Below are positions 1 to 10,411 of a DNA stretch of 44,863 bases, in pieces. The stretch comes from Acholeplasmataceae bacterium (GTDB lineage: Bacteria; Bacillota_I; Bacilli_A; ML615J-28; CAG-313). Every line of letters starts with the position of its first letter. Within the stretch, counting starts at the first letter, position 1. Both the position numbers and the translations under genes were made by a program. The notes below the pieces were generated by a model. It searched no databases. It was not told the origin of the DNA and worked only from the letters and a program-made list of their open reading frames with translations. The stretch lies in assembly GCA_012838545.1 (NCBI GenBank), contig DUPC01000049.1, forward strand, positions 1 to 44,863. The letters are read 5' to 3'.

Positions 1-1
1 G

Positions 2-1021
2 AGCAACGATGAGTTGTTCAATTACCTTACTACCCACAAAATCGCCTGTCCTGCTTGCGGAGGTACAGAGTTTACCCCTGTCCGTCAATTCAATATGATG
101 TTTAAAACAAATCAAGGCGTAATTGAAGATGCCAAAAACACCATCTATTTGCGTCCGGAAACCGCCCAAGGAATTTTTGTCAATTTCAAGAATGTCCAAA
201 GAACTACCCGGAAAAAAGTTCCTTTTGGGATTGGACAAATCGGTAAGAGTTTCCGTAACGAAATAACTCCGGGAAACTTCATTTTCCGCACCCGCGAGTT
301 TGAACAAATGGAACTGGAATTTTTCTGCAAACCCGGTACCGACAATGAATGGTTCGATTATTGGAATCAATTTTGTTTGGATTTCTTGCATGAATTGGGT
401 TTACGCCCGGAATTGATTAGGACCAGAAAACATCGTCCGGAAGAACTATCCCATTATTCGAAAGCAACAACGGATATTGAATTCGCTTTCTTGTTCGGTT
501 GGGGCGAACTTTGGGGTATTGCCAACCGCACTGATTTTGATTTACGAGTTCATCAAGAACATTCGAAAGAAAAACTCGAATATCTTGATCCGGAAACCAA
601 CGAAAAATACTTGCCTTATGTTATCGAGCCGAGTGTAGGCGTGGAACGCTTATTGCTTGCCCTTTTGACCAGCGCTTATGATGAAGAAGTGCTTGAAAGC
701 GGCGAAACCAGAGAAGTCTTACGCTTAGTTCCGCATTTAGCTCCTTATAAGTTTGCGGTATTGCCGCTTGTCAATAAATTAAATGAACCCGCTTTTGCCT
801 TGTATCAAAAGTTAATGCCACTGGGAATGGCGACTTTTGATACCAGCGGTAACATCGGTCGCAGATACCGTCGCCAAGACGCGATTGGTACCCCATATTG
901 CATCACTTTTGATTTCCAAACGCTTGAAGATAATACCGTGACGGTTCGCCATCGCGACTCCATGGCTCAAGATCGCGTATCAATCGACGATTTACCACAA
1001 TATTTTTACCAAAAATGGTAA
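2..1021 (+). CDS. glyS: glycyl-tRNA synthetase (dimeric GlyQS type), C-terminal part, 5' truncated by window edge
   Basis: Frame is open to the window start ([21 protein letters not shown]...); class II motifs [25 protein letters not shown] and [17 protein letters not shown] typical of glycyl-tRNA synthetase. Confidence 0.95.
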   Translation, partial: SNDELFNYLTTHKIACPACGGTEFTPVRQFNMMFKTNQGVIEDAKNTIYLRPETAQGIFVNFKNVQRTTRKKVPFGIGQIGKSFRNEITPGNFIFRTREFEQMELEFFCKPGTDNEWFDYWNQFCLDFLHELGLRPELIRTRKHRPEELSHYSKATTDIEFAFLFGWGELWGIANRTDFDLRVHQEHSKEKLEYLDPETNEKYLPYVIEPSVGVERLLLALLTSAYDEEVLESGETREVLRLVPHLAPYKFAVLPLVNKLNEPAFALYQKLMPLGMATFDTSGNIGRRYRRQDAIGTPYCITFDFQTLEDNTVTVRHRDSMAQDRVSIDDLPQYFYQKW

Positions 1022-1085
1022 AAAAGAAGTAAAAACAAGTCGGTCCGCGTATATTTATTTAGAATGATTTAGTAAAGGAGGGCAT

Positions 1086-2855
1086 ATGATACCAAGAAAC
1101 ATTATCAATAAGGTTATCAACGAGACTGATATTGTCGAAGTAATATCCGAATATGTTCAATTGCAACCCCGTGGTAAAAGCATGTTTGGATTATGCCCCT
1201 TCCATGACGATCAAAACCCATCAATGTCGGTTTCGCGCGAAATCAAAATGTTCAATTGTTTTAGTTGCAACACTAAAGGCAATGTCATCGATTTTGTGGC
1301 AAAGTACGAAAACATCAATGTTGATAAAGCTACCTTAAAACTCGCCAAAAGATTGGGAATGAATATCCAATATCGCCAATCGGCTGAGGATATCAGAAAC
1401 GAAAAACGCTATCAAATCATGGAAGAAGCAACTCGTTTTTATGAATTCTATTTGCGCAACAGCAAAGAAGGACAAGTTGCTTTAGAATATCTTGCCAAAC
1501 GCGGAATAACCGATGAAATGATAAAACGTTTTCGAATCGGACTAGCTCCAAGCGAAATCAACTATTTGCATTTTGCCCTCAATGAGAAACAAGTTGATTT
1601 CCTTGACCAGGTAGAACTTGGCCTAGTACGGGAAAACAAGGAAACGGGGCCCTATGATTTATTCCGCTCCCGAATCATGTTTCCGCTTTCGGATGCTTAT
1701 GGAAGGGTAGTCGGGTTTAGCGGCCGGATTTATTTAGCTGGCGACAACAATGCGAAATATATCAATTCCCCGGAATCAAGTTTTTTCCATAAATCCAATC
1801 TGCTTTACAATTTGCATCAGGCAACCGTTCATGCCAAACGGATTGATAAGATTTATTTGTTTGAAGGTTTCATGGACGTGCTTGCTGCGGATTTAGCCGG
1901 AATAAAAAATGCCGTTGCCACAATGGGTACGGCCCTAACCAAAGAACATGTCAATACTTTAATAAGCATAACCAAAAATATCGTTCTTTGTTTTGACGGC
2001 GACCAAGCGGGTATTATGGCTTCCAAACGGGCAGCAGAACTGTTTGTTCCGACCAAAGTCTTGCCTCAGGTTGTGGTATTGCCGGAAGGTCTTGACCCCG
2101 ATGACTATCGCAAAAAATACGGCGATCTTGCTTTAAGCGAATACTTAAATACGGCCAGCGTCAATATTTATGAATTCCTTTTCCAAGATGCCAAGCGCGA
2201 TTTGGTCCTTGATGACTTAAACAGCGTGGAAAAATTTAGGAATGCCGTATTTGGATTTATCCGAATGTCCCGCTCCCAAACCGTCAAGGATTTCTTCTTA
2301 AAAAAGATGTCCGAAACATTGGGTATAAGCTTGGATTCTTTAGCCAAAGATTTTGGCTTTATGAAAGAAGACATTACCCCCGTACCTAGCACAAAACCGG
2401 TTTATTTTTCTAAAACGAAAAGTAAATTTTCCAAAGGGGTAATAAACGCCTACGAATTAATCATTTATCGGGCAATGCTTTCGGTAACTGATTATTTCCA
2501 GATTATTATGGATTTGAGCATAGTTCATCCCCGACCGGATTATCTTAAATATCATAATTTTTTAGAATATATGAGTAAATTTATCACAGACGGTGTCTTC
2601 GAAGAGGAACGGTTTGTTGAAAAAATTAAAGACGACGAGATATTGCATGGAGTTTATCAAGATGTTATGACAAAACCGCACCCGGACTATGATAAACCCA
2701 AGTATCTGGAAGATTGCATAGAAAAGGTTCGGGAAAATGCGGAAAGAGATTTGCGAATGTTTATGATACGTACCTTAGAAAACGATCATGATTTATACGA
2801 TTTATTGCTTAAACAAAAGCGTGAGAATACTACGTTTGAAAATGAGGTGGAATAA
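1086..2855 (+). CDS. dnaG: DNA primase
   Basis: CHC2 zinc finger (CPFHDDQNPSMSVSREIKMFNCFSC), TOPRIM motifs (YLFEGFMDVLA, CFDGDQAG); SD aaaggaggg upstream; followed by rpoD as in Firmicutes. Confidence 0.97.
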   Translation: MIPRNIINKVINETDIVEVISEYVQLQPRGKSMFGLCPFHDDQNPSMSVSREIKMFNCFSCNTKGNVIDFVAKYENINVDKATLKLAKRLGMNIQYRQSAEDIRNEKRYQIMEEATRFYEFYLRNSKEGQVALEYLAKRGITDEMIKRFRIGLAPSEINYLHFALNEKQVDFLDQVELGLVRENKETGPYDLFRSRIMFPLSDAYGRVVGFSGRIYLAGDNNAKYINSPESSFFHKSNLLYNLHQATVHAKRIDKIYLFEGFMDVLAADLAGIKNAVATMGTALTKEHVNTLISITKNIVLCFDGDQAGIMASKRAAELFVPTKVLPQVVVLPEGLDPDDYRKKYGDLALSEYLNTASVNIYEFLFQDAKRDLVLDDLNSVEKFRNAVFGFIRMSRSQTVKDFFLKKMSETLGISLDSLAKDFGFMKEDITPVPSTKPVYFSKTKSKFSKGVINAYELIIYRAMLSVTDYFQIIMDLSIVHPRPDYLKYHNFLEYMSKFITDGVFEEERFVEKIKDDEILHGVYQDVMTKPHPDYDKPKYLEDCIEKVRENAERDLRMFMIRTLENDHDLYDLLLKQKRENTTFENEVE

Positions 2856-4112
2856 TTGGAAGAATTGTATAAGCCGGAATTAGAACTTTTGCTTGAATAT
2901 GCCCAAGAAAAAGGATATGTTCCGCTAAGCAAAATAAATGAGGTGTTTAATAACCCATCGGAAGAATTATTAGACGATGTGGTTAAATACCTCGAAAATG
3001 CGAACATCGAAGTTACCCGGGATAGTGAGGATGTTCCAAATGAAGAGGAATTGCTCATCGAGAAAGTCGATGATGAATTTGAAGCATTCATTGAAAGCGA
3101 AATAGACGATGAATTTGAGGATTTGACTAGTGCCGTGGAAAGCGAAATCAAAGTAGCCGATTTTGACGAAATAGTTTCGCTTTCGTATAATGCGGATGAC
3201 CCGGTCAAGATGTATTTACGCGACATCGGACAAATTGAATTGCTCAGTGTTATCCAAGAAATCGAACTTGCGCGCACCGTTCAGGAAGGCGTTGCCAGCC
3301 AACAAAAGCTTGAATCGTTTCAAAAAGCGGGTAAGACATTATCGCCTGAGGAACTCCGGGATTTAAACAACAAGGTTGAAAAAGGAATTCAGGCACGTGA
3401 TATCTTGATTGAGTCCAATTTGCGACTTGTCGTTTCGATTGCCAAACGCTACCTAAATCGCGGACTACCTTTCCTTGATTTAATTCAAGAGGGCAATATG
3501 GGCTTGATTAAAGCGGTATACAAGTTTGACCCAACCAAAGGGTTTAAGTTTTCCACTTATGCCACCTGGTGGATTCGTCAATCTATCACCAGAGCGATTG
3601 CCGATCAAGGAAGAACCATACGGATTCCGGTACACATGGTGGAAACCATCAATAAATTGATGCGTATTACCCGGAAACTAACGCAAGAAAAACGCCGCGA
3701 ACCAACTCCGGAAGAGATTGCTGCGGAAATGAAAATCTCGGTCGAAAAAGTACAACAAATTCAAAAGATCGCCCAAGAGCCGATTTCGATTGACTCGACG
3801 GTGGGTGAAGAAGAAGATTCCAGCCTTGCAGATTTTATTTCAGACCAAAACACGAAAAATCCGCTTGAATTTACCGAAGAAAGAGCATTCCGCGAGGAAA
3901 TCGAAGCAGTGCTTCAGACCCTAACGCCACGGGAAGAAAAAGTAATTCGTTTGCGTTACGGTTTGGATGATAACCGGTCTCGTACTTTGGAAGAAGTCGG
4001 TCGGGAATTCGGGGTAACCAGAGAAAGAATTCGACAAATTGAAGCTAAAGCGATTCGTCGCCTACGTCACCCAACCAGATTAAAACGTTTATTGCAACAT
4101 CGCAATAAATAA
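2856..4112 (+). CDS. rpoD: RNA polymerase primary sigma factor (sigma70/SigA), copy 1
   Basis: Region 2 ([58 protein letters not shown]) and region 4.2 ([30 protein letters not shown]); TTG start directly after the dnaG stop. Confidence 0.95.
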   Translation: MEELYKPELELLLEYAQEKGYVPLSKINEVFNNPSEELLDDVVKYLENANIEVTRDSEDVPNEEELLIEKVDDEFEAFIESEIDDEFEDLTSAVESEIKVADFDEIVSLSYNADDPVKMYLRDIGQIELLSVIQEIELARTVQEGVASQQKLESFQKAGKTLSPEELRDLNNKVEKGIQARDILIESNLRLVVSIAKRYLNRGLPFLDLIQEGNMGLIKAVYKFDPTKGFKFSTYATWWIRQSITRAIADQGRTIRIPVHMVETINKLMRITRKLTQEKRREPTPEEIAAEMKISVEKVQQIQKIAQEPISIDSTVGEEEDSSLADFISDQNTKNPLEFTEERAFREEIEAVLQTLTPREEKVIRLRYGLDDNRSRTLEEVGREFGVTRERIRQIEAKAIRRLRHPTRLKRLLQHRNK

Positions 4113-4146
4113 TCCTTAACTTTTTATTATTTTAAGGGGGTAACAA

Positions 4147-5412
4147 TTGGAAGATTTATATAAAAATGAGATTGGTATGTTGTTGGCATATGCCTCCGAA
4201 AAAGGATATGTTCCAATTAAAAAAATAATTGAAGTGATGGATAATCATCCCGAAGAAGCCCTCGATGAAGTTGTCAAATATTTAGAAATAAACGGGATTG
4301 AAATCACCCGTCCTACGGATGTGGTATCCTCCAAAGACGAAACTGATGAAGCAAGCGCGATTGACGATGAAGATTTTGAAGACTTTTTGAATGATTTGCA
4401 AAAGGAAGACGTTGAATTGGAAGAATTTGTGGAACAAGTGGAAACAGAAATTCAAATTTCCGATTTTACCGAATATATTGTTTCTTCATTTCGCATCGAT
4501 GACCCTGTAAAGCAGTATCTGCACGAAATCGGCCAAATCGATTTGTTGACGGTAACTGAAGAAATCAATTTATCGCGAACGGTTCAGGAGGGATTGGTCG
4601 CTCAAGAAAAGTTCGATTGTTATAAAAGCGGTCAGATTAAACTTTCTCCTAACGAAGTACGGTTGTTGGAACGCAAAATCCAAGATGGGAACTTAGCCAG
4701 GGATCACTTAATCGAAGCTAACCTGCGGTTAGTTGTTTCGATTGCAAAAAGATTTATCAATCGAGGACTTCATTTCTTGGATTTGATTCAAGAAGGCAAT
4801 ATGGGTTTAATGAAAGCCGTTTATAAATATGACGGAACCAGGGGATTTCGTTTTTCCACCTATGCCACTTGGTGGATTCGCCAGGCGATTTCCCGAGCGT
4901 TAGCTGACCAAGCCAGGACCATTCGCTTGCCGGTTCATATGGTAGAAACAATCAACCGAATCAACCGCACGATTAAACGCCTAACCCAAGAACTTAAACG
5001 CGACCCCACTTTGAAAGAAATTGCTGAAGAAGTAAAGATGCCGTTCGAAAAGGTACAGGAAATAATGCGCATAACGCAAGAACCGGTTTCCATTGATGCT
5101 TCAATTGGCGATGACGAAGATAATACATTAATCGATTTTATCCCGGATGACGGGCTCAATCCTCTCCAATTCACCGAAAAACAAGCTTTCCGGGAAGAAG
5201 TAAACAATATTTTACAGACTTTAACTCCAAGGGAAGAGACGGTAATTCGGATGCGTTTAGGTTTTGACGATAACAGAGCCAAAACATTAGAAGAAGTCGG
5301 TCGGGAATTAGGGGTAACGCGCGAACGCATTCGACAAATTGAAACCAAGGCCATTCGCCGGCTCCGTCATCCCTCGCGCATTAAAAGGTTGTTGGAGTAT
5401 AAAAAAAGGTAA
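4147..5412 (+). CDS. Second primary-type sigma70 factor (RpoD paralogue), copy 2
   Basis: Full-length colinear similarity to copy 1, including N-terminal region 1.1-like domain ([23 protein letters not shown]), region 2 and region 4.2; TTG start with SD aaggggg. Confidence 0.93.
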   Translation: MEDLYKNEIGMLLAYASEKGYVPIKKIIEVMDNHPEEALDEVVKYLEINGIEITRPTDVVSSKDETDEASAIDDEDFEDFLNDLQKEDVELEEFVEQVETEIQISDFTEYIVSSFRIDDPVKQYLHEIGQIDLLTVTEEINLSRTVQEGLVAQEKFDCYKSGQIKLSPNEVRLLERKIQDGNLARDHLIEANLRLVVSIAKRFINRGLHFLDLIQEGNMGLMKAVYKYDGTRGFRFSTYATWWIRQAISRALADQARTIRLPVHMVETINRINRTIKRLTQELKRDPTLKEIAEEVKMPFEKVQEIMRITQEPVSIDASIGDDEDNTLIDFIPDDGLNPLQFTEKQAFREEVNNILQTLTPREETVIRMRLGFDDNRAKTLEEVGRELGVTRERIRQIETKAIRRLRHPSRIKRLLEYKKR

Positions 5413-5415
5413 AGC

Positions 5416-6081
5416 ATGGATTCGAAACGCCTAAAATTAGTCAGTTCCTTTTTACGGGAAGATGATGTTTTTGCAGATGTTGGCTGCGATCACGGCTTAT
5501 TGGGCCAATACGCCTATGAAAAAGGGATTAGAAAAATTCAGTTGATTGACAACAAAGAAGGTCCCCTTAGTCAGGCCAAAGCAAATCTAGCGCCCTTAAT
5601 CGATAAATGCACAATCACTTTTACTTTAGCCGATGGCTTAAGTTCGCTTATGCCGGACATAAATGTTATTGCGATTTGCGGTATTGGGGGAAATTTGCTG
5701 GTTGAGATTTTGGAGCGCGATTTGGAAAAAGCCAAATCGTTAGCTCGTCTGATTTTGCAACCCAACACCCATATCCCTAATGTCAGAGCATTTTTATCGC
5801 ACCAGGGATTTGTTATTCTTGATGAAGCTATCATTAAGGAAAAACGGAAAATCTATGAAATAATTGTTGCGCGTTTTCAGGATTTTACCCCAAAATTGTC
5901 GGTGGAAGATTGCTATTTCGGACCGATTTTACGTTTGAAACCTTCCCCTGTGTTTGTGGAAAAGCATCGGAAACGACTAAATCAAATTACCAAGATTCTG
6001 AATAAACCGTTATCGCAAAAACGTTACCATGATTTAAATCAAGAAAAATTAATGTTATTATCGGAAATCAATCGCTGTTAG
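5416..6081 (+). CDS. trmK: tRNA (adenine(22)-N1)-methyltransferase, TrmK family
   Basis: Rossmann motif (DVGCDHGLLGQYA), AICGIGGNLLVEIL, LILQPNTHIPNVRAFL; sits after rpoD and before a Nif3 gene as in B. subtilis (yqfN-yqfO). Confidence 0.88.
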   Translation: MDSKRLKLVSSFLREDDVFADVGCDHGLLGQYAYEKGIRKIQLIDNKEGPLSQAKANLAPLIDKCTITFTLADGLSSLMPDINVIAICGIGGNLLVEILERDLEKAKSLARLILQPNTHIPNVRAFLSHQGFVILDEAIIKEKRKIYEIIVARFQDFTPKLSVEDCYFGPILRLKPSPVFVEKHRKRLNQITKILNKPLSQKRYHDLNQEKLMLLSEINRC

Positions 6082-6090
6082 GAGAAAAAA

Positions 6091-6876
6091 ATGGAAGTTA
6101 AAGAACTGCTTGAATATTTGTTAAAACTTTTCCCGCTTGATTTGGCCATGGATTTTGACCATGGCAAGTTGGGCTTACAGATTGGTTCAATAAATAATCC
6201 CATCAAAAAAGTAATTTTGACCCTTGATGTGACCGAAGAAGTCATTGAAGAAGCAAATCAAAAAGGTGCCAATGTCATAATCAGTCACCATCCCTTTATT
6301 TTTGAACCGCTCCTTCAAATCAATTACGATTCCCCGCTCGGTAAAAAAATAAAAAAGTTGATAACAAATGATTTGAATGTCATCAACTTGCACACCAATC
6401 TGGATGTTGCTTCAGGCGGAATGAACGACTTTTTGGCTCAGCGTTTAGGGTTGAAAGATATTGAACCTGCGGATATAATTAGTTCAAACCAAGTGCTTCG
6501 AACTGGTTTGATTGAACCGATTGCCTTGGAATTATTTGTCAAAAGCGTTCAAAAAGCCTTTAACGAAGAAGTGGTACGCTATGCGGGAAACCCTAACCAA
6601 GTTATTACCAAAGTCGGAATCGTCGGTGGATCAGGTTCCACGGAGATTAGCGAAGCATTAGCTTTGGGCTGTGATTGTTTTATTACCGGCGAAATCAAAC
6701 ATCATTCGGCGTTGTTGTCTAAGGAAACAAATATTTCCTTAATTGAAGTCAGCCATTCGGTAGAAGCACTGTATTTGAACCATTTAAAAGAAAAACTAAA
6801 CAAAGCTTTTCCTGATTTAACGATTGAAACAACAGAAACAACCGTCAATCCTTTTCGGTTTATCTACCCAAAATAA
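6091..6876 (+). CDS. Nif3-like dinuclear metal centre protein (short YqfO type)
   Basis: ISHHPFIFEPL, NLHTNLDVASGGMNDFLAQRLGL and TGEIKHHSALLSKE motifs of the Nif3/YqfO family. Confidence 0.9.
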   Translation: MEVKELLEYLLKLFPLDLAMDFDHGKLGLQIGSINNPIKKVILTLDVTEEVIEEANQKGANVIISHHPFIFEPLLQINYDSPLGKKIKKLITNDLNVINLHTNLDVASGGMNDFLAQRLGLKDIEPADIISSNQVLRTGLIEPIALELFVKSVQKAFNEEVVRYAGNPNQVITKVGIVGGSGSTEISEALALGCDCFITGEIKHHSALLSKETNISLIEVSHSVEALYLNHLKEKLNKAFPDLTIETTETTVNPFRFIYPK

Positions 6877-6883
6877 ACAACAA

Positions 6884-6908
6884 ACCCCTCTTGTGAGGGG
6901 GTTTTGGG
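6884..6908 (+). terminator. Rho-independent terminator after the Nif3 gene
   Basis: Hairpin aacccctc-ttgt-gagggggtt followed by a T-rich tail. Confidence 0.7.
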
Positions 6909-6980
6909 TATAAAAAAAGCACAGAAAAGGTCTGCGCTAATTTCACTGCTCCTAATTAAGGAGACGGTTATATGAGGTTG

Positions 6981-7148
6981 TTACTTTTCGATAATTGCAT
7001 CTACTGGGCAAACTTCTTGGCAAGCACCACAATCGATGCAAGCATTTTCATCGATAACATAGATGGTGCCTTCGCTAATGCAATCAACTGGGCATTCCGC
7101 AGCACAAGAACCGCAAGCGATACAAATATCAGTTATTAGTCTTGGCAT
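6981..7148 (-). CDS. 2[4Fe-4S] ferredoxin
   Basis: 55 aa [55 protein letters not shown] with two CxxCxxCxxxCP clusters; the ORF-track start is further upstream, but SD AGGAGGTC precedes the ATG at 7148. Confidence 0.95.
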   Translation of the reverse strand: MPRLITDICIACGSCAAECPVDCISEGTIYVIDENACIDCGACQEVCPVDAIIEK

Positions 7149-7315
7149 ATCTAGACCTCCTAAAATTTTATTACACTTCATTTTACAAAAAAAATCGGAA
7201 AATGACAAGCAAAACAAGAATAATTTTTTTGGAGTTGATAGGCAAATAATTTATATCGATTTAATTGCCAATTTAATGGCTTTTTAGTATAATATTTCAG
7301 AAGGAGTTGAAAACA

Positions 7316-7537
7316 ATGGTACAATGGTGGATAATGTTAATTGCAATTATCGTTGCTTTATTAGTGGGAGCAGTAGTCGGTTTTTTTGTTACCCGTTATT
7401 TCTTTAACCGTACATTGGAAAAAAACCCTCCAATCAACCGGGATATGATTCGCGCTATGTACATGCAAATGGGACGTAAACCGTCGGAAAAAGATATCAC
7501 ACGGGTGATTGAGGCAATGAATCAATATAAAAAGTAA
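7316..7537 (+). CDS. YneF family (UPF0154) small membrane protein
   Basis: N-terminal TM helix then FNRTLEKNPPINRDMIRAMYMQMGRKPSEKDITRVI, typical of YneF; start moved from 7307 to the ATG at 7316 because aaggag lies at 7301-7306. Confidence 0.88.
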   Translation: MVQWWIMLIAIIVALLVGAVVGFFVTRYFFNRTLEKNPPINRDMIRAMYMQMGRKPSEKDITRVIEAMNQYKK

Positions 7538-7539
7538 CA

Positions 7540-7573
7540 AAAAAATGTCCAATTAGAGATTGGGCATTTTTGA
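7540..7573. terminator. Bidirectional terminator between convergent yneF-like gene and plsY
   Basis: aaaaaaatgtccaat-tagag-attgggcattttt hairpin with A-run on one side and T-run on the other. Confidence 0.65.
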
Positions 7574-7576
7574 CTT

Positions 7577-8239
7577 TTATAAGAGTTTTTCCCGGTCGGT
7601 AATTTTCGACTCGGTTTTTGAAAGCAATCGTTTAATATTATGGCGGTGACTGATTATGATTATGATGGTAACAATAAAAAGAAAACCGATTAACCAATAA
7701 TCAAATCTTCCGTTTGTAAACAGGGGTCCGGAATAGACTTTTCGGTTGGGAATAATAATAGATAAAATTAAGCAAGCGAAGGCTGAAAATAGTGAACCTA
7801 GGGACACATACTTGGTCGATACAACGATGATAATAAAGATACATAAACCAATGAGAAAAATTAACGGTTGATAGACCAAAATGATTCCCGCGGTACAAGC
7901 AACCCCTTTACCGCCATGAAATTGGGCAAATACCGGGAATAGGTGGCCTAGAATGGCGATTGCTCCGTAAACAAGAGGATGAACTAAATTGTGTTCTTGA
8001 AATGAAATGATGTTAAAGCGAAACAACGCAATAATTAACCCGGCTTTCAGCATATCTAAAGCAAAGACTATTATTCCCCATTTTATTCCTAAAACTCTTA
8101 CGGCATTTGTTGCCCCCATGTTGCGACTGCCGTGTTCGCGGATATCGATTCCTATTACAAGTTTGCCAATTATCAAAGCGAAGGGAATCGAACCCAATAA
8201 ATATGCGATTATCATCAATAAAATCTCCACGTCGTACAC
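7577..8239 (-). CDS. plsY: Glycerol-3-phosphate acyltransferase PlsY
   Basis: LLGSIPFALIIGKLVIGIDIREHGSRNMGATNAVRVLG and GHLFPVFAQFHGGKGVACTAG motifs. Confidence 0.95.
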   Translation of the reverse strand: MYDVEILLMIIAYLLGSIPFALIIGKLVIGIDIREHGSRNMGATNAVRVLGIKWGIIVFALDMLKAGLIIALFRFNIISFQEHNLVHPLVYGAIAILGHLFPVFAQFHGGKGVACTAGIILVYQPLIFLIGLCIFIIIVVSTKYVSLGSLFSAFACLILSIIIPNRKVYSGPLFTNGRFDYWLIGFLFIVTIIIIISHRHNIKRLLSKTESKITDREKLL

Positions 8240-8257
8240 CTCACATAATCGTTAACA

Positions 8258-8286
8258 TTATACTCTTTTTTGAGCCAAAATGCAAT
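8258..8286 (-). promoter_or_regulatory. Candidate sigma70 promoter for plsY
   Basis: On the minus strand TTGCAT-17 nt-TATAAT ahead of the plsY start. Confidence 0.5.
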
Positions 8287-8464
8287 AAATAAACAAGGTT
8301 TTGTCGTGTGGTTGTTTTTCGAAAATAAATATTACGCATTTTTTTTATTTGCTTTTTTTTGACATTTATGGTATAATAAATATAAAAAGAGTGCTTTTTA
8401 TTGGGTTATCTTGATTTTTTGGGGCTTTTTTATTTTATATTGAAATTGGAAAGAAGGTGAAATT

Positions 8465-10411
8465 TTGGCAAAAAAGACTAATACCAATACATATGATGAG
8501 AAATCAATACAGGTCCTGGAGGGTTTAGAAGCAGTACGCAAACGTCCCGGGATGTACATTGGCTCGACCGATGCGCGAGGGCTCCATCATTTGGTTTGGG
8601 AAATAGTAGACAACGCAATTGATGAAGCATTGGCCGGCTTTGGCTCGTACATAAGCGTTAAGATTCATACCGACAACAGCATCGAGGTTCAAGATAATGG
8701 TCGCGGTATTCCGATTGGTATGCATAAAACCGGTAAACCGACTCCTCAGGTTATTTTTAACTCTTTGCATTCGGGCGGAAAATTTGATGAATCGGGAGGC
8801 TATAAGGTTTCAGGCGGTTTACATGGTGTTGGATCGAGCGTAGTAAATGCTTTAAGCGAATATTTGGAAGTTACGATACATCGTGACGGAAAAATCTATT
8901 ACCAACGTTATTTAAACGGCGGTAAAATAATTGAGAAACCAAAAATCCGGGGCGAAACTAAACGAACCGGAACCACCGTTAAGTTTAAACCGGACCGAGC
9001 CATTTTTTCTTCCACAATTTTTGATTATAAAACGATTGCTACCCGTTTAAAAGAATCGGCTTATTTAATCAAGGGTTTAAAAATTGAATTGTTCGATTTA
9101 AGGACCAATGATAAAGATGAATTCTGTTTTAAAAACGGTATTGTGGAATTTGTTAAGAGCTTAACCGTATCTAAAACTGTTATTCATGAACCGACCTTTT
9201 TCACTGGTGAAGCCAGCGGGATTTACGTTGAAGCTTCAATTCAATATTGCGAAAAAACTTATAATGAAATTATTTTGTCATTTGTCAATAATATCCGCAC
9301 CCGCGATGGGGGAACCCATGAAACCGGTTTTCGCGTGGGAATTACCAAAGCCTTTAATGATCATGCTCGGATGATTGGTGCTTTAAAAGATAAAGATGAT
9401 AATTTGGATGGCGCTGATATTCGAGAGGGGATTACTGCTGTCATTTCGGTTCGGATTCCCGAAAAGATTCTGCAATTTGAGGGACAAACCAAAAATAAAT
9501 TGGGCACAGCGGAAGCCAGAACGGCTGTTGAATCAATAGTATATGAACAAACGCGCTTTTTCTTAGCGGAAAAAGGTGAAATATCGAATATATTAATTCA
9601 GAATACCCTTCGTGCATCCCGCGCCAGAGAAGCGGCCCGTAAAGCTCGCGAAGAAGCACGAATGGTAAGACAAAAAATTTCCAAACCGTTTAACCTTTTG
9701 GGTAAACTTGTTCCGGCGCAAAACCGCGATCCCAAAACCAATGAATTGTTTTTGGTCGAAGGTGAATCGGCGGGCGGTTCTGCTAAACTCGGTCGCGACC
9801 GCACATTCCAAGCTATTTTACCGTTGAGAGGTAAAGTAATCAATACCGAAAAAGCTAAAATTGATGAAATCCTCAAAAACGAAGAAATCCTTTCGATAAT
9901 TAATGCGGTAGGAGCAGGCTTTGGTTCCGATTTTGATATTGCAAAATCAAATTACAACAAGATTATAATTATGACTGATGCGGATACTGACGGAGCTCAT
10001 ATCCAAGTGCTTTTGTTAACCTTCTTTTTCCGTTATATGACCCCTTTAATTGAGCATGGTAAAGTTTTCATTGCTACGCCACCCCTCTATAAAGTGACTA
10101 TCAAAGGCGAAATGTATTACGCTTGGAGCGACGAAGAATTGCGTGACTTAATTTCCAATCAAAAGAATGTCATTATTCAGCGCTATAAAGGTTTAGGTGA
10201 AATGAATGCCGAACAATTATGGGAAACAACCATGGACCCAAAACGCCGTACGCTTATTCAAGTTAAAATTGAAGATATCTCGGATGCCGAAAACCGAATC
10301 GCTGTTTTAATGGGTGATGAAGTTGAACCAAGAAGAGAATGGATAGAAAACAATGTTGTTTTCGATAATGACGATAACTTTATTTTGGAGGATGTAACAA
10401 TCGATGAATAG
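8465..10411 (+). CDS. parE: DNA topoisomerase IV subunit B
   Basis: [59 protein letters not shown] and [10 protein letters not shown]; called ParE over GyrB from N-terminal similarity and direct parC linkage; TTG start. Confidence 0.9.
   Translation: MAKKTNTNTYDEKSIQVLEGLEAVRKRPGMYIGSTDARGLHHLVWEIVDNAIDEALAGFGSYISVKIHTDNSIEVQDNGRGIPIGMHKTGKPTPQVIFNSLHSGGKFDESGGYKVSGGLHGVGSSVVNALSEYLEVTIHRDGKIYYQRYLNGGKIIEKPKIRGETKRTGTTVKFKPDRAIFSSTIFDYKTIATRLKESAYLIKGLKIELFDLRTNDKDEFCFKNGIVEFVKSLTVSKTVIHEPTFFTGEASGIYVEASIQYCEKTYNEIILSFVNNIRTRDGGTHETGFRVGITKAFNDHARMIGALKDKDDNLDGADIREGITAVISVRIPEKILQFEGQTKNKLGTAEARTAVESIVYEQTRFFLAEKGEISNILIQNTLRASRAREAARKAREEARMVRQKISKPFNLLGKLVPAQNRDPKTNELFLVEGESAGGSAKLGRDRTFQAILPLRGKVINTEKAKIDEILKNEEILSIINAVGAGFGSDFDIAKSNYNKIIIMTDADTDGAHIQVLLLTFFFRYMTPLIEHGKVFIATPPLYKVTIKGEMYYAWSDEELRDLISNQKNVIIQRYKGLGEMNAEQLWETTMDPKRRTLIQVKIEDISDAENRIAVLMGDEVEPRREWIENNVVFDNDDNFILEDVTIDE

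Noticed and set aside
2786-3277. 163-aa minus-strand ORF rich in Ser
   Set aside because: Antisense to the dnaG end and the acidic rpoD N-terminus; the Ser-rich composition is a by-product of Glu/Asp codons on the other strand
8180-8200. gggaatcgaaccc resembles a tRNA T-arm on the minus strand
   Set aside because: Lies inside the plsY coding sequence, and no acceptor stem, anticodon arm or D arm fits around it
9441-9876. Overlapping minus-strand ORFs within parE
   Set aside because: Fully inside a confident CDS on the other strand; no family signal or RBS
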